Under the pieces are notes generated by a model that had not been told where the DNA came from, made no database searches, and saw nothing but the letters and a program-made list of their open reading frames with translations. From NCBI GenBank assembly GCA_944332505.1, contig CALVKC010000033.1:1-10770 (forward strand): DNA of 10,770 nucleotides. The letters are read 5' to 3'. Positions 1 through 7,534 of the stretch are shown here, in pieces. The position numbers were made by a program, and so were the translations under genes. Each line of letters starts with the position of its first letter. Within the stretch, counting starts at the first letter, position 1. This stretch comes from an uncultured Bacilli bacterium. Its GTDB lineage: Bacteria > Bacillota_I > Bacilli_A > RF39 > UBA660.

Positions 1-855
1 ATAAAAAGTACTTATCAAAAACTAAGTTCCTTTAACATTGCTTCAATAGAAATATTTCTTGCCCAATTTGGATATTGGGGAAAACTAAATTATAATAATA
101 ATGAATTTGAAGAATTAGAAAACAGAGCTAAAGTTTTAAAAGAAAATATCAATGATATAATATGGTTATATGATAACTTAAATGATTATCGTTCTAAAAT
201 TGTATTATATGGAATTATCAATTATTGGTATAACAACAACTTTACTTATTTAGATAAAGCATATGAAAAAAATTATAATCACTATTTTGATTTAGATTTA
301 ATAAAGCCAAATAAAGATGAAGTATTTATAGATATAGGATCATACACTGGAGATACTATAATTGATTTTATAAACACTTATAAAAATTATAAAAAAATTT
401 ATGCTTATGAAATAACTTTAGAAAGCATAAATATAATGCGTAATAATTTAAAAAGTTATAAAGATATAATTATAAAAAACAATGCCGTAGCTGATAAAAA
501 TACCATTATGTATATAAATAATAATACAAATAATTCATCTGCAAATACAATAGATACTAATGGAGATACTCCAATAACATGTGTTACCTTAGATAATGAT
601 ATAAAAGAAAAAATAACTATGATAAAAATGGATATTGAAGGATCTGAATATAATGCCTTAAAAGGTTGTATTAATCATCTAAAAAATGATACACCAAAAC
701 TATTAATTTCAGTGTATCATAATCATCAAGATATCATTAGAATACCTAAGTTAATATTTGAGACTAATAACAATTATAAATTTTACTTAAGATGCTATGG
801 TAACAAATATTATCCAACAGAAATAGTATTATTAGCTATTCCTAAAAACCTCTAA
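1..855 (+). CDS. FkbM-family SAM-dependent methyltransferase (5' truncated by window edge)
   Basis: The frame is open from base 1 to the TAA at 853-855, giving 284 visible residues. The ATG at 436 lies inside the catalytic domain, so it is not the start, which is off the window. The SAM-binding motif I (VFIDIGSYTGDT, near bases 319-357) has the Asp-x-Gly-x3-Gly-Asp pattern of class I methyltransferases. The FkbM-type motif IKMDIEGSEYNAL lies near 622-660. FkbM-domain enzymes usually O-methylate sugars or polyketides, and in low-GC bacteria they often sit with surface polysaccharide genes; that role is inferred here, since the upstream neighbours are not visible. The roughly 100 residues before motif I are rich in Tyr, Asn and Leu, as is common in the longer FkbM proteins. 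The last 24 bases overlap the end of the convergent pncC-like gene. The family is clear, the substrate unknown. Confidence 0.88.
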   Translation: MKSTYQKLSSFNIASIEIFLAQFGYWGKLNYNNNEFEELENRAKVLKENINDIIWLYDNLNDYRSKIVLYGIINYWYNNNFTYLDKAYEKNYNHYFDLDLIKPNKDEVFIDIGSYTGDTIIDFINTYKNYKKIYAYEITLESINIMRNNLKSYKDIIIKNNAVADKNTIMYINNNTNNSSANTIDTNGDTPITCVTLDNDIKEKITMIKMDIEGSEYNALKGCINHLKNDTPKLLISVYHNHQDIIRIPKLIFETNNNYKFYLRCYGNKYYPTEIVLLAIPKNL

Positions 856-1305
856 TAATTTATTAGCAATAGATGTAACAATATATTCTTTATTACCTAT
901 TCTATCCATATCTTTTGCAATTAAATTAAAAGTATTGTAAGTATCATTTTTACTATTATAAATAGAAATAAAAATCTTATTATCTTCTCCACTATTATTA
1001 TAAGGATCTGCTCTATTAATCTTTCCAGTTATACCAATACCATAAGTTGAATTAGCAAATAAAGATATATTTTTACTCATTTCTTTTGCTACTTCCATAC
1101 TATAAACACTATATTTATCTATAATTTCTTTATTTACTCCCATTTTAATTTTAAATTCATTAGCATAAGTTACAGCACTATATTTTAATACTTCACTAGC
1201 ACCAGGAATATTAGTAATAGCATTGACAATAGCACCACCAGAACAAGATTCCATTGTAGCAATAGTTTCTTTATTTTTAGTTAATGTTTCTACTACTTCA
1301 AACAT
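832..1305 (-). CDS. pncC: CinA C-terminal domain protein, nicotinamide-nucleotide amidase-like (PncC-like)
   Basis: This 157-residue protein matches the stand-alone CinA C-terminal domain, which deamidates nicotinamide mononucleotide to nicotinate mononucleotide in pyridine nucleotide salvage. ESCSGG (residues 19-24), Tyr47 and Lys52 in the TYANEFK segment, and GIGITG (89-94) match the family's active-site segments. Ser20 and Lys52 align with the catalytic Ser and Lys as I remember them. The usual glycine/proline-rich loop after the ITG motif (AGPGG type) is replaced by KINRADP, which is atypical and leaves activity less certain. The N-terminal MoCF-like half of full CinA is absent, as in many PncC proteins. 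Start: ATG at 1305, preceded by AAAGGAGA inside the last codons of the symporter gene. The 8-base overlap with that gene implies coupled translation. Confidence 0.8.
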   Translation of the reverse strand: MFEVVETLTKNKETIATMESCSGGAIVNAITNIPGASEVLKYSAVTYANEFKIKMGVNKEIIDKYSVYSMEVAKEMSKNISLFANSTYGIGITGKINRADPYNNSGEDNKIFISIYNSKNDTYNTFNLIAKDMDRIGNKEYIVTSIANKLLEVFRNS

Positions 1306-2470
1306 TTTTTTCTCCTTTCATTAGCAATAAGCTAGCAGTTATATCACCTGTAACATTTAATGTTGTATAAGCCATATCTAATATTTTATAAAGTCCACTA
1401 TAAAATCCTATAAAATCAAGAGGAATATTAAACAAAGCCAAATAAGTAGCTCCAATAACTACTCCACCGCTAGGAATTCCTGGAGCAGCCATATTAATTA
1501 TTAAAGCAACAAACATCATCATTAAATATGTTACAAAATTAATATCTACTCCAAACATATGACTACAAAAAATACCTAAAATAACAAATGATACTGCACC
1601 ACCACAAAAGTTAATAGCGCAACCTAAAGTAATTATTAAATTAGCCTTTTTTGGTAATTTAAAATCATTAGCACAAGTTTTTAAAGTAAGTGGTAAAGTA
1701 GCTAAGGATGAACAACTAGTAATACACATTAACCAAACTTTAGCACAATACTTTGCATAAGTAATAGGATTTATTTTATTAACAATCCATACTGGTAACA
1801 TCATTACTACAAACATTACAATAATACTACAAACAAATGCGATAATAATATAATTAACTCCCATTAAAATTATATCCAATTTATAACTTACAACAGCACT
1901 AGCAATTAAAAACAATGCACCAATTGGATTTAAATATAAAACATATTCAAGCATTTTTTTAAATATATTTGCTAACCCATCAACAACCTTCATTACTGCA
2001 TCCCTATTTTCAACTTTAGTTGCACACAAGCCAACCATTATTGCAAATAAAATTACAGTAAATAATGAATTATTTTGAAAAGGCGTAATAATATTATTAG
2101 GAAATATATTAGTAATAATACTAGATACAGATAAATCAACAGATTCCCCATCCCAAGCAAAATTACTTAAATTTACATCTATAGTTGGATTTATAAAATA
2201 AACAATTAATGATGTTAATAAAAATGTTATTATAAACATAATTATAAATAATCCAACGGATTTTAAAACAGATTTTTCTTTTTTCTTTATAGCATTAAAA
2301 ATAGTAAATGCAATGCTAAAAAATACTAATGGAACAACTAAAAATTTTAATAAATTCAAATAAATTGTACCAACAAATGACAATTCATTAACTAAATCCG
2401 GTATATAAATTCCCAATATTATACCTAAAGGTATAGCAATAATTGTTAATATATTAATTGTTTTTTTCAT
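1298..2470 (-). CDS. DAACS-family (dicarboxylate/amino acid:cation) symporter, substrate unknown
   Basis: This 390-residue polytopic membrane protein has the glutamate transporter homologue (GltPh/SstT) fold, with about eight hydrophobic segments and two re-entrant hairpins. Family landmarks are LLKFLVVPLVFFSI (40-53), hairpin 1 SCSSLATLP (252-260), TM7 INFCGG (286-291), hairpin 2 AAPGIPSGG (328-336) and TM8 LDMAYTTLNVTGD (364-376). Aligned by motif to GltPh, the TM8 Asp394, Thr398, Asn401 and Asp405 are kept (D365, T369, N372, D376). The carboxylate-binding Arg397 is Tyr368, the hairpin Arg276 is Cys, and the NMDGT sodium motif is NFCGG. An acidic amino acid substrate is therefore unlikely; a neutral amino acid is more plausible, as in SstT, which also lacks the NMD aspartate. 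The gene overlaps dapL by 17 bases and pncC by 8. Start: ATG at 2470 with AAAGGA 12 bases upstream; the nearer ATG at 2480 is out of frame. The stop is TGA. Confidence 0.87.
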   Translation of the reverse strand: MKKTINILTIIAIPLGIILGIYIPDLVNELSFVGTIYLNLLKFLVVPLVFFSIAFTIFNAIKKKEKSVLKSVGLFIIMFIITFLLTSLIVYFINPTIDVNLSNFAWDGESVDLSVSSIITNIFPNNIITPFQNNSLFTVILFAIMVGLCATKVENRDAVMKVVDGLANIFKKMLEYVLYLNPIGALFLIASAVVSYKLDIILMGVNYIIIAFVCSIIVMFVVMMLPVWIVNKINPITYAKYCAKVWLMCITSCSSLATLPLTLKTCANDFKLPKKANLIITLGCAINFCGGAVSFVILGIFCSHMFGVDINFVTYLMMMFVALIINMAAPGIPSGGVVIGATYLALFNIPLDFIGFYSGLYKILDMAYTTLNVTGDITASLLLMKGEKNV

Positions 2471-3629
2471 AATATTTCATAATCCTTTCTACAGCACATA
2501 AAATATCTTCTCTTTTGCCTAGTGCTGAAACTCTAAAATATTTATCACCAGCCGCACCAAATATTATTCCTGGTGTAACAATTACATTTAATTTATTTAA
2601 ATATAAATCAAACAATTCCCAAGAATTAATATCTTCCTTAATTTTTAACCATATATATGGTGAATTTTCACCACCCCATACTTTAAAATCACATTTTAAA
2701 AAACATTCTCTTAATATTTTAGCATTTTCTAAATAATAATTAATATTCTTTTTTACTATTTTTTGAACATCTTCTAGATAAAAAGCACTAGCACCAACTT
2801 GTGTTATATAATTTACTCCATTAAATCTATTTATAGTTCTTTCTTTCCACAATTTATTTACATTAGGATAAATTTCTTTGGGTAAAATATAATAAGAACA
2901 TCTAATACCACTAAAACTTAAAGACTTTGAAAAACTTCGAAATTCAATTGCTACATCTTTTGCTCCATCAATCTCATAGATACAATGCGGTATATTAGTA
3001 TTAATAAAATCTTCATATACATTATCATAAATTATAACAGCTTTTTCTCTTTTTGCGTAATTAACCCATTTTGTTAAATCATCATAATTATAAGCATTAC
3101 CAATTGGATTATTAGGATTACATAAAAATATAACATCATAATGTTCTTTTGGAACTTGAGGAATAAAATTATCTTCTTCTTTTAATTCATGTATATAAAT
3201 ATTGCTATTTAATACCAAAGATCCATTTAAATAAATTGGATAAGCAATATCACTTATTAAAACTTTAACATCTTTAGAAAATAGTTCTAATATGTTTATA
3301 CAATCCATTTTAGTTCCATTTGATATATATATTTCATCTAAGGAAAAATTCATTTGATTATATTCATTTTTTAAAATAACATCTTTTAAAAATGCATATC
3401 CCGAACTATCCCCATAACCTTTAAAAGTATCAATACTTTTTTGTCTATTTAAACTATCCACCATTATATCTACAACTTTTTTAGGTATTGGTAAAGTAAC
3501 ATCACCAATACTAAGTGATATAACTTTTTTTAAAGGATTATCATTTTTATATTTATTAGATAAAGCCATTACTTTAATAAATGAATTATCACTAGAAATT
3601 TTTTTTAAATCTTCATTTATTTTTACCAT
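2454..3629 (-). CDS. dapL: LL-diaminopimelate aminotransferase
   Basis: This is a fold-type I PLP aminotransferase of 391 residues, close to the usual 400-410 of DapL. DapL converts tetrahydrodipicolinate plus glutamate directly to LL-diaminopimelate in the cytosol, bypassing the succinylase or acetylase steps of lysine and peptidoglycan precursor synthesis. DapL-like segments include ISLSIGDVTLPIP (37-49), FKGYGDSSGY (69-78), IYISNGTK (100-107), CNPNNPIG (170-177), YDNVYEDFI (201-209), IPHCIYEIDGAKDVAIEFRS (213-232), RFNGVNYITQVGA (268-280) and ENSPYIWLK (321-329). The PLP lysine is K235 in SFSKS, and the carboxylate-binding Arg is R366 in YFRVS. Start: ATG at 3629 with AAAGGAAG about 7 bases upstream. 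It is first in an operon with the symporter and pncC; its last codons carry the next gene's ribosome binding site. Confidence 0.92.
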   Translation of the reverse strand: MVKINEDLKKISSDNSFIKVMALSNKYKNDNPLKKVISLSIGDVTLPIPKKVVDIMVDSLNRQKSIDTFKGYGDSSGYAFLKDVILKNEYNQMNFSLDEIYISNGTKMDCINILELFSKDVKVLISDIAYPIYLNGSLVLNSNIYIHELKEEDNFIPQVPKEHYDVIFLCNPNNPIGNAYNYDDLTKWVNYAKREKAVIIYDNVYEDFINTNIPHCIYEIDGAKDVAIEFRSFSKSLSFSGIRCSYYILPKEIYPNVNKLWKERTINRFNGVNYITQVGASAFYLEDVQKIVKKNINYYLENAKILRECFLKCDFKVWGGENSPYIWLKIKEDINSWELFDLYLNKLNVIVTPGIIFGAAGDKYFRVSALGKREDILCAVERIMKYYEKNN

Positions 3630-3653
3630 TATATTACTTCCTTTGACTAATCT

Positions 3654-3681
3654 ATTTTATCAAAATAATAAAAAAAAGCAA
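3654..3681 (-). promoter_or_regulatory. Candidate promoter for the dapL operon
   Basis: On the minus strand, TTGCTT (3681-3676), a 16-base spacer and TAAAAT (3659-3654) resemble a sigma-A promoter about 25 bases before the dapL ATG. The -35 lies inside the preceding terminator, and the spacer is mainly a T-run, so the match could arise from AT richness alone. Confidence 0.4.
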
Positions 3682-3690
3682 ATAGCTTTT
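3670..3690 (-). terminator. Rho-independent terminator after yfhO
   Basis: Reading the minus strand, AAAAGC pairs with GCTTTT across a TATTT loop and runs into a tract of eight T. It begins 19 bases past the yfhO stop. The stem is weak (two G-C pairs), so some readthrough into dapL is possible. Confidence 0.6.
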
Positions 3691-3708
3691 AATAAATATT
3701 AGTTATTA

Positions 3709-6249
3709 TTATATAAATGATATAACAAAGAGTATTGGTAAAAATAAATAAAATAATAATATTAATATAAAATATATTATCAAATATATATAATAAAAAA
3801 TATTATTTAATATATTAATATCTAATTGATATAAATATTTTTCCCATATAACAAAGATAATTAATCCAACAATAGTAAATATTAGACCTAATAATAAACC
3901 ATTAGGAAAAAAACTAATTTCAATAATATTTTTTCCATCATGTAACTTTATTCCAATATAATTATCAAAAACTCTAAATATATCATGACTATCACATTTA
4001 TAACCATCTAAATAAGTTATAGGTAAATATAAAATATCATTTTCATTACCATCTACTTCAATATTTATTTTATTATTTACAAAAGTAACATTAGTATTTA
4101 CATAATTACTATTTAAAAAATCATCAAATTTTTGTAAATCTAAAATCCCTAAACTTATATTATTAATATTATTTTCTTTTAAACTAACTATTTTTATACT
4201 TATATCTTCATCAAAGTATTCCCCTAAGAATAAAGAACCATTTCTATGAGTATTAGGTACACTTTCATATACAAGATTACCATTCACATAAATGTTATAT
4301 AAATTATAATTATTAACTTTATCAGAAATATCAAAATCTATATCTAAATAAACCCTTTTTCTACCAGTAACAAAAAAATCATTTTCTAATTCTACTAAAT
4401 CTATAACATCAAAAATATTTTCATCACTAGTAATTGAATTATATATTATATTACTAGCTTCAAAACTATTATTAGTTTCAGCTATAGAATTATTTTCTTT
4501 AATTATATAACCAAAAGAAATATCTTTATTAAATTCATAATAATATAAATAATTATTTATATTATCTATATAATTGTAATAAGAATCATTAAATTCTTTA
4601 TCTGAAACAATATATTTTTGACCCAAAACTATATCTAAAAATAAATTACCTCCGATAGACTCAGTATCATTACCATATGAATCATATCCTAATTTTAACA
4701 TTGTATCATAATTAACCTTTTTAACTAATGAAGTAAAATTAGTAAAAGTTCTTACATTAGAAACCATTCCATAATTACTTACTAAAATTCTATTAGTTTC
4801 TTTTACATAATATTTATCTTTTAATAATTCAACTTTATTTAACTCTTTCATTAATTTATATTGATTATCTAAATAATTACTATCATATTTATTAAAATAG
4901 AAATAAGAATTAAATAAAATTTGACTTATAGCTATAACATATAAAAATATAATAGTAAATTTATTTTCTTTTTTATTAGTTAAAAATAATATGAAAGAGA
5001 CAATAAATATTAACAAAGCAACTAAGAATAATACTAATAATGCAGTTTTATCTCTAGTTAAAGTTAAGTGATCAATTGCTTTAAATATTCTAAAGCGATA
5101 TTTATATATAATTAAAAACATTACTATATAAATTGTTATCATTAATAAAATTGGTATAATACGACTTATAAATATAGAATATTTTTTAGATATATTCATA
5201 TTACTTAAATAATATGCCGAGCCAATAACAATCATAAAAATTGTTATAAAACCATACCGATAACAAAAGAAAACATAACTACCAAAATGCCACATTTTAT
5301 TTATAGGTTCTATAATTAAAGGTAAACATAATATTAATAAATTAAGTAAAATAAATAAAGAAAATTTTTTATGTTTTTTATAATTTAATAAAACTAATAA
5401 TATAAATGCTAATAAAATTGTACTACCAAATAAATAAGCGATTTTATCAGATAATGGTCCAAATTGTGAATTAATAATTGTATTTAAATTTATACTAGCC
5501 CTAGCACTATTAAATATTTGTATTAAAGTTGGTAGCAAAATTATAGAAGCTATCAATAAAGATATAAATGTAGACATTCCTAAATGAAATATTGCTTTTT
5601 TTATATTTTTCTTATTATATATTAATAAATAAATTAATGAAGAAAAAATGATAAATAATAGTACCATAAATGTTATATAAAAAGAACATATTAAAGAAAC
5701 ACTCAAAGTAATTATATATAATTTAGTACTTTTTAAATCTAATAATTCTTTTAAGCCTAGTAATATAAGGGGAAATAAATAAACTATATCCATCCAAGGA
5801 GTTATAATATATAAAGTCAATGAATAACTTGAAAAAGCATATAATAATGCTAAAATAATTTGATAATTAACATTTAATTTATTAAAAGTTTTACTTAAAA
5901 AATAAAGACAAGTTAAACCTGACATTAATATTTTTAAAGCAACAATTATAGATACAGCATTATCAATTAAATCTCTAGGAAACAATAATATTATTAATGT
6001 AAAAGGACTTAAAATATAATAAGCAAGAACACCTATAAAACTAATAGTCCCTCCTGAATTAAAATCCACTAATAATGATGAAGAATTATAAACAGAATCA
6101 TAAAAATGATAATACATAGCAGTTATTTGCTCATGCATATCGCTCCATATAATTGATTCATTACCAAAAGGAAAATAACCTTTTAAAATATAAATAATTG
6201 ATAATATTACTAAAATAATAATACTAGTAATAACATATTTCTTCTTCAT
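3709..6249 (-). CDS. yfhO: YfhO-family membrane glycosyltransferase (GT-C type)
   Basis: This large integral membrane protein has 846 residues from the chosen start. The N-terminal half carries the YfhO hallmarks: a first TM helix, then PFGNESIIWSDMHEQ (about 27-41, with the conserved Asp37 and Gln41), a glycine-bearing VDFNSGGTISFIGVLAYYILSP-type segment near 61-82, and PWMD near 151-154. About a dozen TM helices follow to near residue 455. Next comes a roughly 320-residue soluble, presumably extracytoplasmic, domain rich in Asn/Tyr/Asp, and finally two or more TM helices. In Bacillus subtilis YfhO adds sugars to lipoteichoic acid on the outer face using lipid-linked sugars made by a CsbB-type partner; no such partner is in this window. 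Start: ATG at 6249, 5 bases after GAGG. An in-frame GTG at 6255 overlaps that ribosome binding site and is rejected. It is monocistronic, with its own promoter and terminator. Confidence 0.88.
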   Translation of the reverse strand: MKKKYVITSIIILVILSIIYILKGYFPFGNESIIWSDMHEQITAMYYHFYDSVYNSSSLLVDFNSGGTISFIGVLAYYILSPFTLIILLFPRDLIDNAVSIIVALKILMSGLTCLYFLSKTFNKLNVNYQIILALLYAFSSYSLTLYIITPWMDIVYLFPLILLGLKELLDLKSTKLYIITLSVSLICSFYITFMVLLFIIFSSLIYLLIYNKKNIKKAIFHLGMSTFISLLIASIILLPTLIQIFNSARASINLNTIINSQFGPLSDKIAYLFGSTILLAFILLVLLNYKKHKKFSLFILLNLLILCLPLIIEPINKMWHFGSYVFFCYRYGFITIFMIVIGSAYYLSNMNISKKYSIFISRIIPILLMITIYIVMFLIIYKYRFRIFKAIDHLTLTRDKTALLVLFLVALLIFIVSFILFLTNKKENKFTIIFLYVIAISQILFNSYFYFNKYDSNYLDNQYKLMKELNKVELLKDKYYVKETNRILVSNYGMVSNVRTFTNFTSLVKKVNYDTMLKLGYDSYGNDTESIGGNLFLDIVLGQKYIVSDKEFNDSYYNYIDNINNYLYYYEFNKDISFGYIIKENNSIAETNNSFEASNIIYNSITSDENIFDVIDLVELENDFFVTGRKRVYLDIDFDISDKVNNYNLYNIYVNGNLVYESVPNTHRNGSLFLGEYFDEDISIKIVSLKENNINNISLGILDLQKFDDFLNSNYVNTNVTFVNNKINIEVDGNENDILYLPITYLDGYKCDSHDIFRVFDNYIGIKLHDGKNIIEISFFPNGLLLGLIFTIVGLIIFVIWEKYLYQLDINILNNIFYYIYLIIYFILILLFYLFLPILFVISFI

Positions 6250-6269
6250 ACACACCTCTAATTACTAAT

Positions 6270-6297
6270 ATTATAAACTATATTATCTTTTTTTCAA
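6270..6297 (-). promoter_or_regulatory. Sigma-A type promoter for yfhO
   Basis: On the minus strand, TTGAAA (6297-6292), a 16-base spacer and a perfect TATAAT (6275-6270) lie 21 bases before the yfhO ATG, giving a leader of about 14 bases that just holds the ribosome binding site. The -35 abuts the T-tract of the upstream ferredoxin terminator. Confidence 0.7.
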
Positions 6298-6325
6298 ATA
6301 AAAATAGAGTTACTCATTAACTCTA
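6298..6325 (-). terminator. Rho-independent terminator of the redox operon, overlapping the ferredoxin stop
   Basis: On the minus strand, TAGAGTTA (6325-6318) pairs perfectly over 8 bp with TAACTCTA (6312-6305) around the loop ATGAG, followed by TTTTTATTT. The TAA stop of the ferredoxin gene (6312-6310) starts the second arm, so the hairpin also encodes the last four residues (RVNE). Confidence 0.85.
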
Positions 6326-6795
6326 ATTTTATTTAATAAAGCATCTACTACATCTTTTACTTTTTCATCATGAGATATTTTAACTAATAAATCATGAGCA
6401 TTTTTACTTTGTGGTAACATAAAGCCCGCTTCGCGCATTAAATCTTCAATTATTACAGTATTAGAATAAATCAAGGCTTTTAATAATTTTTTTTCTTCCC
6501 CATTAGCATTTTCCAATAATCCATTTAATATTTTATTTTCCTCTATTTTTGATTTTGCAACATCTAATAGGGCATTAATTACATTATTGTTTTTTTCTTG
6601 TTGTTTAGGATAATTATTTGGAATCATCGTTATAGCATGAGCAGGACAAGCATTAGCACAAGCACCACAACCAATACATTTACTAAAATCAATTTGACCA
6701 GTTTCATTATTAGTTGCTCCAGTTGGACATACAAATAAACATAGACAATCTTTACTACATAATTTTATATTCCGATATGCATGAAAATCCGACAT
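6310..6795 (-). CDS. Two-[4Fe-4S] ferredoxin-like protein with helical C-terminal domain
   Basis: This 161-residue protein is probably a cytosolic electron carrier. The second cluster motif is canonical, C40-x2-C43-x2-C46-x3-C50-P. The first is variant, C13-x3-C17-x-C19-x3-C23-P, instead of C-x2-C-x2-C-x3-C. Both motifs are followed by the usual Gly/Ala segments (PTGAT, PAHAI). After about residue 68 comes a roughly 90-residue, charged, probably all-helical extension with no Cys; I do not recognise it. The gene starts where the rubredoxin gene ends, sharing one base (TAATG), and has a strong ribosome binding site (GGAGGTGG) inside the end of that gene. The two are therefore translated together and the proteins probably work together, likely with the ferredoxin passing electrons to or from the rubredoxin centres. 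That role is inferred. The gene ends in a terminator hairpin. Confidence 0.82.
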   Translation of the reverse strand: MSDFHAYRNIKLCSKDCLCLFVCPTGATNNETGQIDFSKCIGCGACANACPAHAITMIPNNYPKQQEKNNNVINALLDVAKSKIEENKILNGLLENANGEEKKLLKALIYSNTVIIEDLMREAGFMLPQSKNAHDLLVKISHDEKVKDVVDALLNKIRVNE

Positions 6796-7427
6796 TATTC
6801 CACCTCCAAAATTTTAAAATTTGGCACCTTACAAATTGGACAAACTTGTGGTGGGTTATCTCCAATAAATACAAACCCACAAATATCACAAACCCAAATT
6901 TTATTATTTTTAATATATTCAATACCTTTTTCATTATAGTTTTTAACAATAGTATTTATTATATTAGTAGTTTTTGTTGCCCAAGTTAAAACTCTTTTTG
7001 CGCCAGAATCTTCATAAGTATTTGCCAAATTAAAAGCATCATTTAATAATTTTATATCACTATCAAACATTACTCCTAAATCACTAAGTTCCCCACTTTT
7101 AGCTTCATTTCTTTTAAAATATTCAAATAATTCTAAATACAATTTTTTTTCTTCTTCTAAATATTGTTTTTCACAAGCCTTTGCTAAATTAGAACAAACA
7201 TAAGCAATTTCATCATTAGATAATTCTCTTAAGTCATTATCTTCAGTAATAACTTCTGTTTCCTTTTCAACTTCAACAGTTTGATTATCTTCAACAATTT
7301 CTTCAAACAAACTTTTTGGTGCACCACACATTGGACATTTCCAATCATCTGGTAAATCAACAAATTTTACATTTTCATTAGCTTCATCATAAATATAACC
7401 ACATATTGTACAACGATATTTTTTCAC
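6795..7427 (-). CDS. Rubredoxin-helical-rubredoxin protein (rubrerythrin-related, no diiron motif)
   Basis: This 210-residue protein has three parts. The N-terminal rubredoxin has C6-x2-C9 and C31-x2-C34, with the typical GYIYDEA and DDWKCPMCG segments. An acidic linker follows (about 44-66). The middle helical region (about 68-175) contains [11 protein letters not shown] (C78, C85), and a second rubredoxin-like centre has C180-x2-C183 and C196-x2-C199 ([20 protein letters not shown]). The C-terminal part resembles rubrerythrin tails, but the whole protein contains no histidine, so the E-x2-H diiron ligands of true rubrerythrin are absent. I remember similar rubredoxin-flanked proteins in strict anaerobes, function unsettled; oxidative-stress electron transfer is the likeliest guess. 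Start: GTG at 7427, chosen because AAGGAGG lies 6 bases upstream. It is first of two genes, behind a strong promoter. Confidence 0.85.
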   Translation of the reverse strand: MKKYRCTICGYIYDEANENVKFVDLPDDWKCPMCGAPKSLFEEIVEDNQTVEVEKETEVITEDNDLRELSNDEIAYVCSNLAKACEKQYLEEEKKLYLELFEYFKRNEAKSGELSDLGVMFDSDIKLLNDAFNLANTYEDSGAKRVLTWATKTTNIINTIVKNYNEKGIEYIKNNKIWVCDICGFVFIGDNPPQVCPICKVPNFKILEVE

Positions 7428-7455
7428 AAATTACCTCCTTATTTAATATATCTTT

Positions 7456-7484
7456 ATAATACTATTATTGATATCTATTGTCAA
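7456..7484 (-). promoter_or_regulatory. Strong sigma-A promoter of the redox operon, with palindrome at the -10
   Basis: On the minus strand, a perfect TTGACA (7484-7479), a 17-base spacer and TATTAT (7461-7456) lie 29 bases before the GTG start. The -10 is one arm of a perfect 6-1-6 palindrome on 7456-7468 (ATAATAcTATTAT on the plus strand). That is where a repressor could act, although it is not a clean PerR or Fur box. Confidence 0.75.
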
Positions 7485-7502
7485 TTTGATAGTTTTATAA
7501 AT

Positions 7503-7527
7503 AAAAAAAACAGATTTTTATATCTGT
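7503..7527 (-). terminator. Rho-independent terminator after the vWA gene
   Basis: On the minus strand, ACAGAT (7527-7522) pairs with ATCTGT (7515-7510) around a 6-base AT loop and runs into eight T. It lies 7 bases past the TAG stop of the vWA gene. Confidence 0.8.
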
Positions 7528-7534
7528 CTAAAAA

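Noticed and set aside
852..866. Perfect palindrome CTAATAATTTATTAG at the FkbM stop, considered as a bidirectional terminator
   Set aside because: The centre leaves only a 5-base A/T-rich stem and no T-tract follows on either strand; most of it is pncC coding sequence.
2515..2736. Plus-strand open frame of 73 codons inside dapL
   Set aside because: It lies wholly antisense to a clear DapL coding sequence, has no ribosome binding site and no family motifs.
6755..6949. Minus-strand open frame of 64 codons in another phase at the same junction
   Set aside because: It overlaps both cysteine-motif genes out of frame and has no independent ribosome binding site.
6714..6989. Plus-strand open frame of 91 codons across the rubredoxin/ferredoxin junction
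   Set aside because: It is antisense to two motif-bearing genes; its Asn/Ile/Phe-rich product reflects AT-rich reverse reading.
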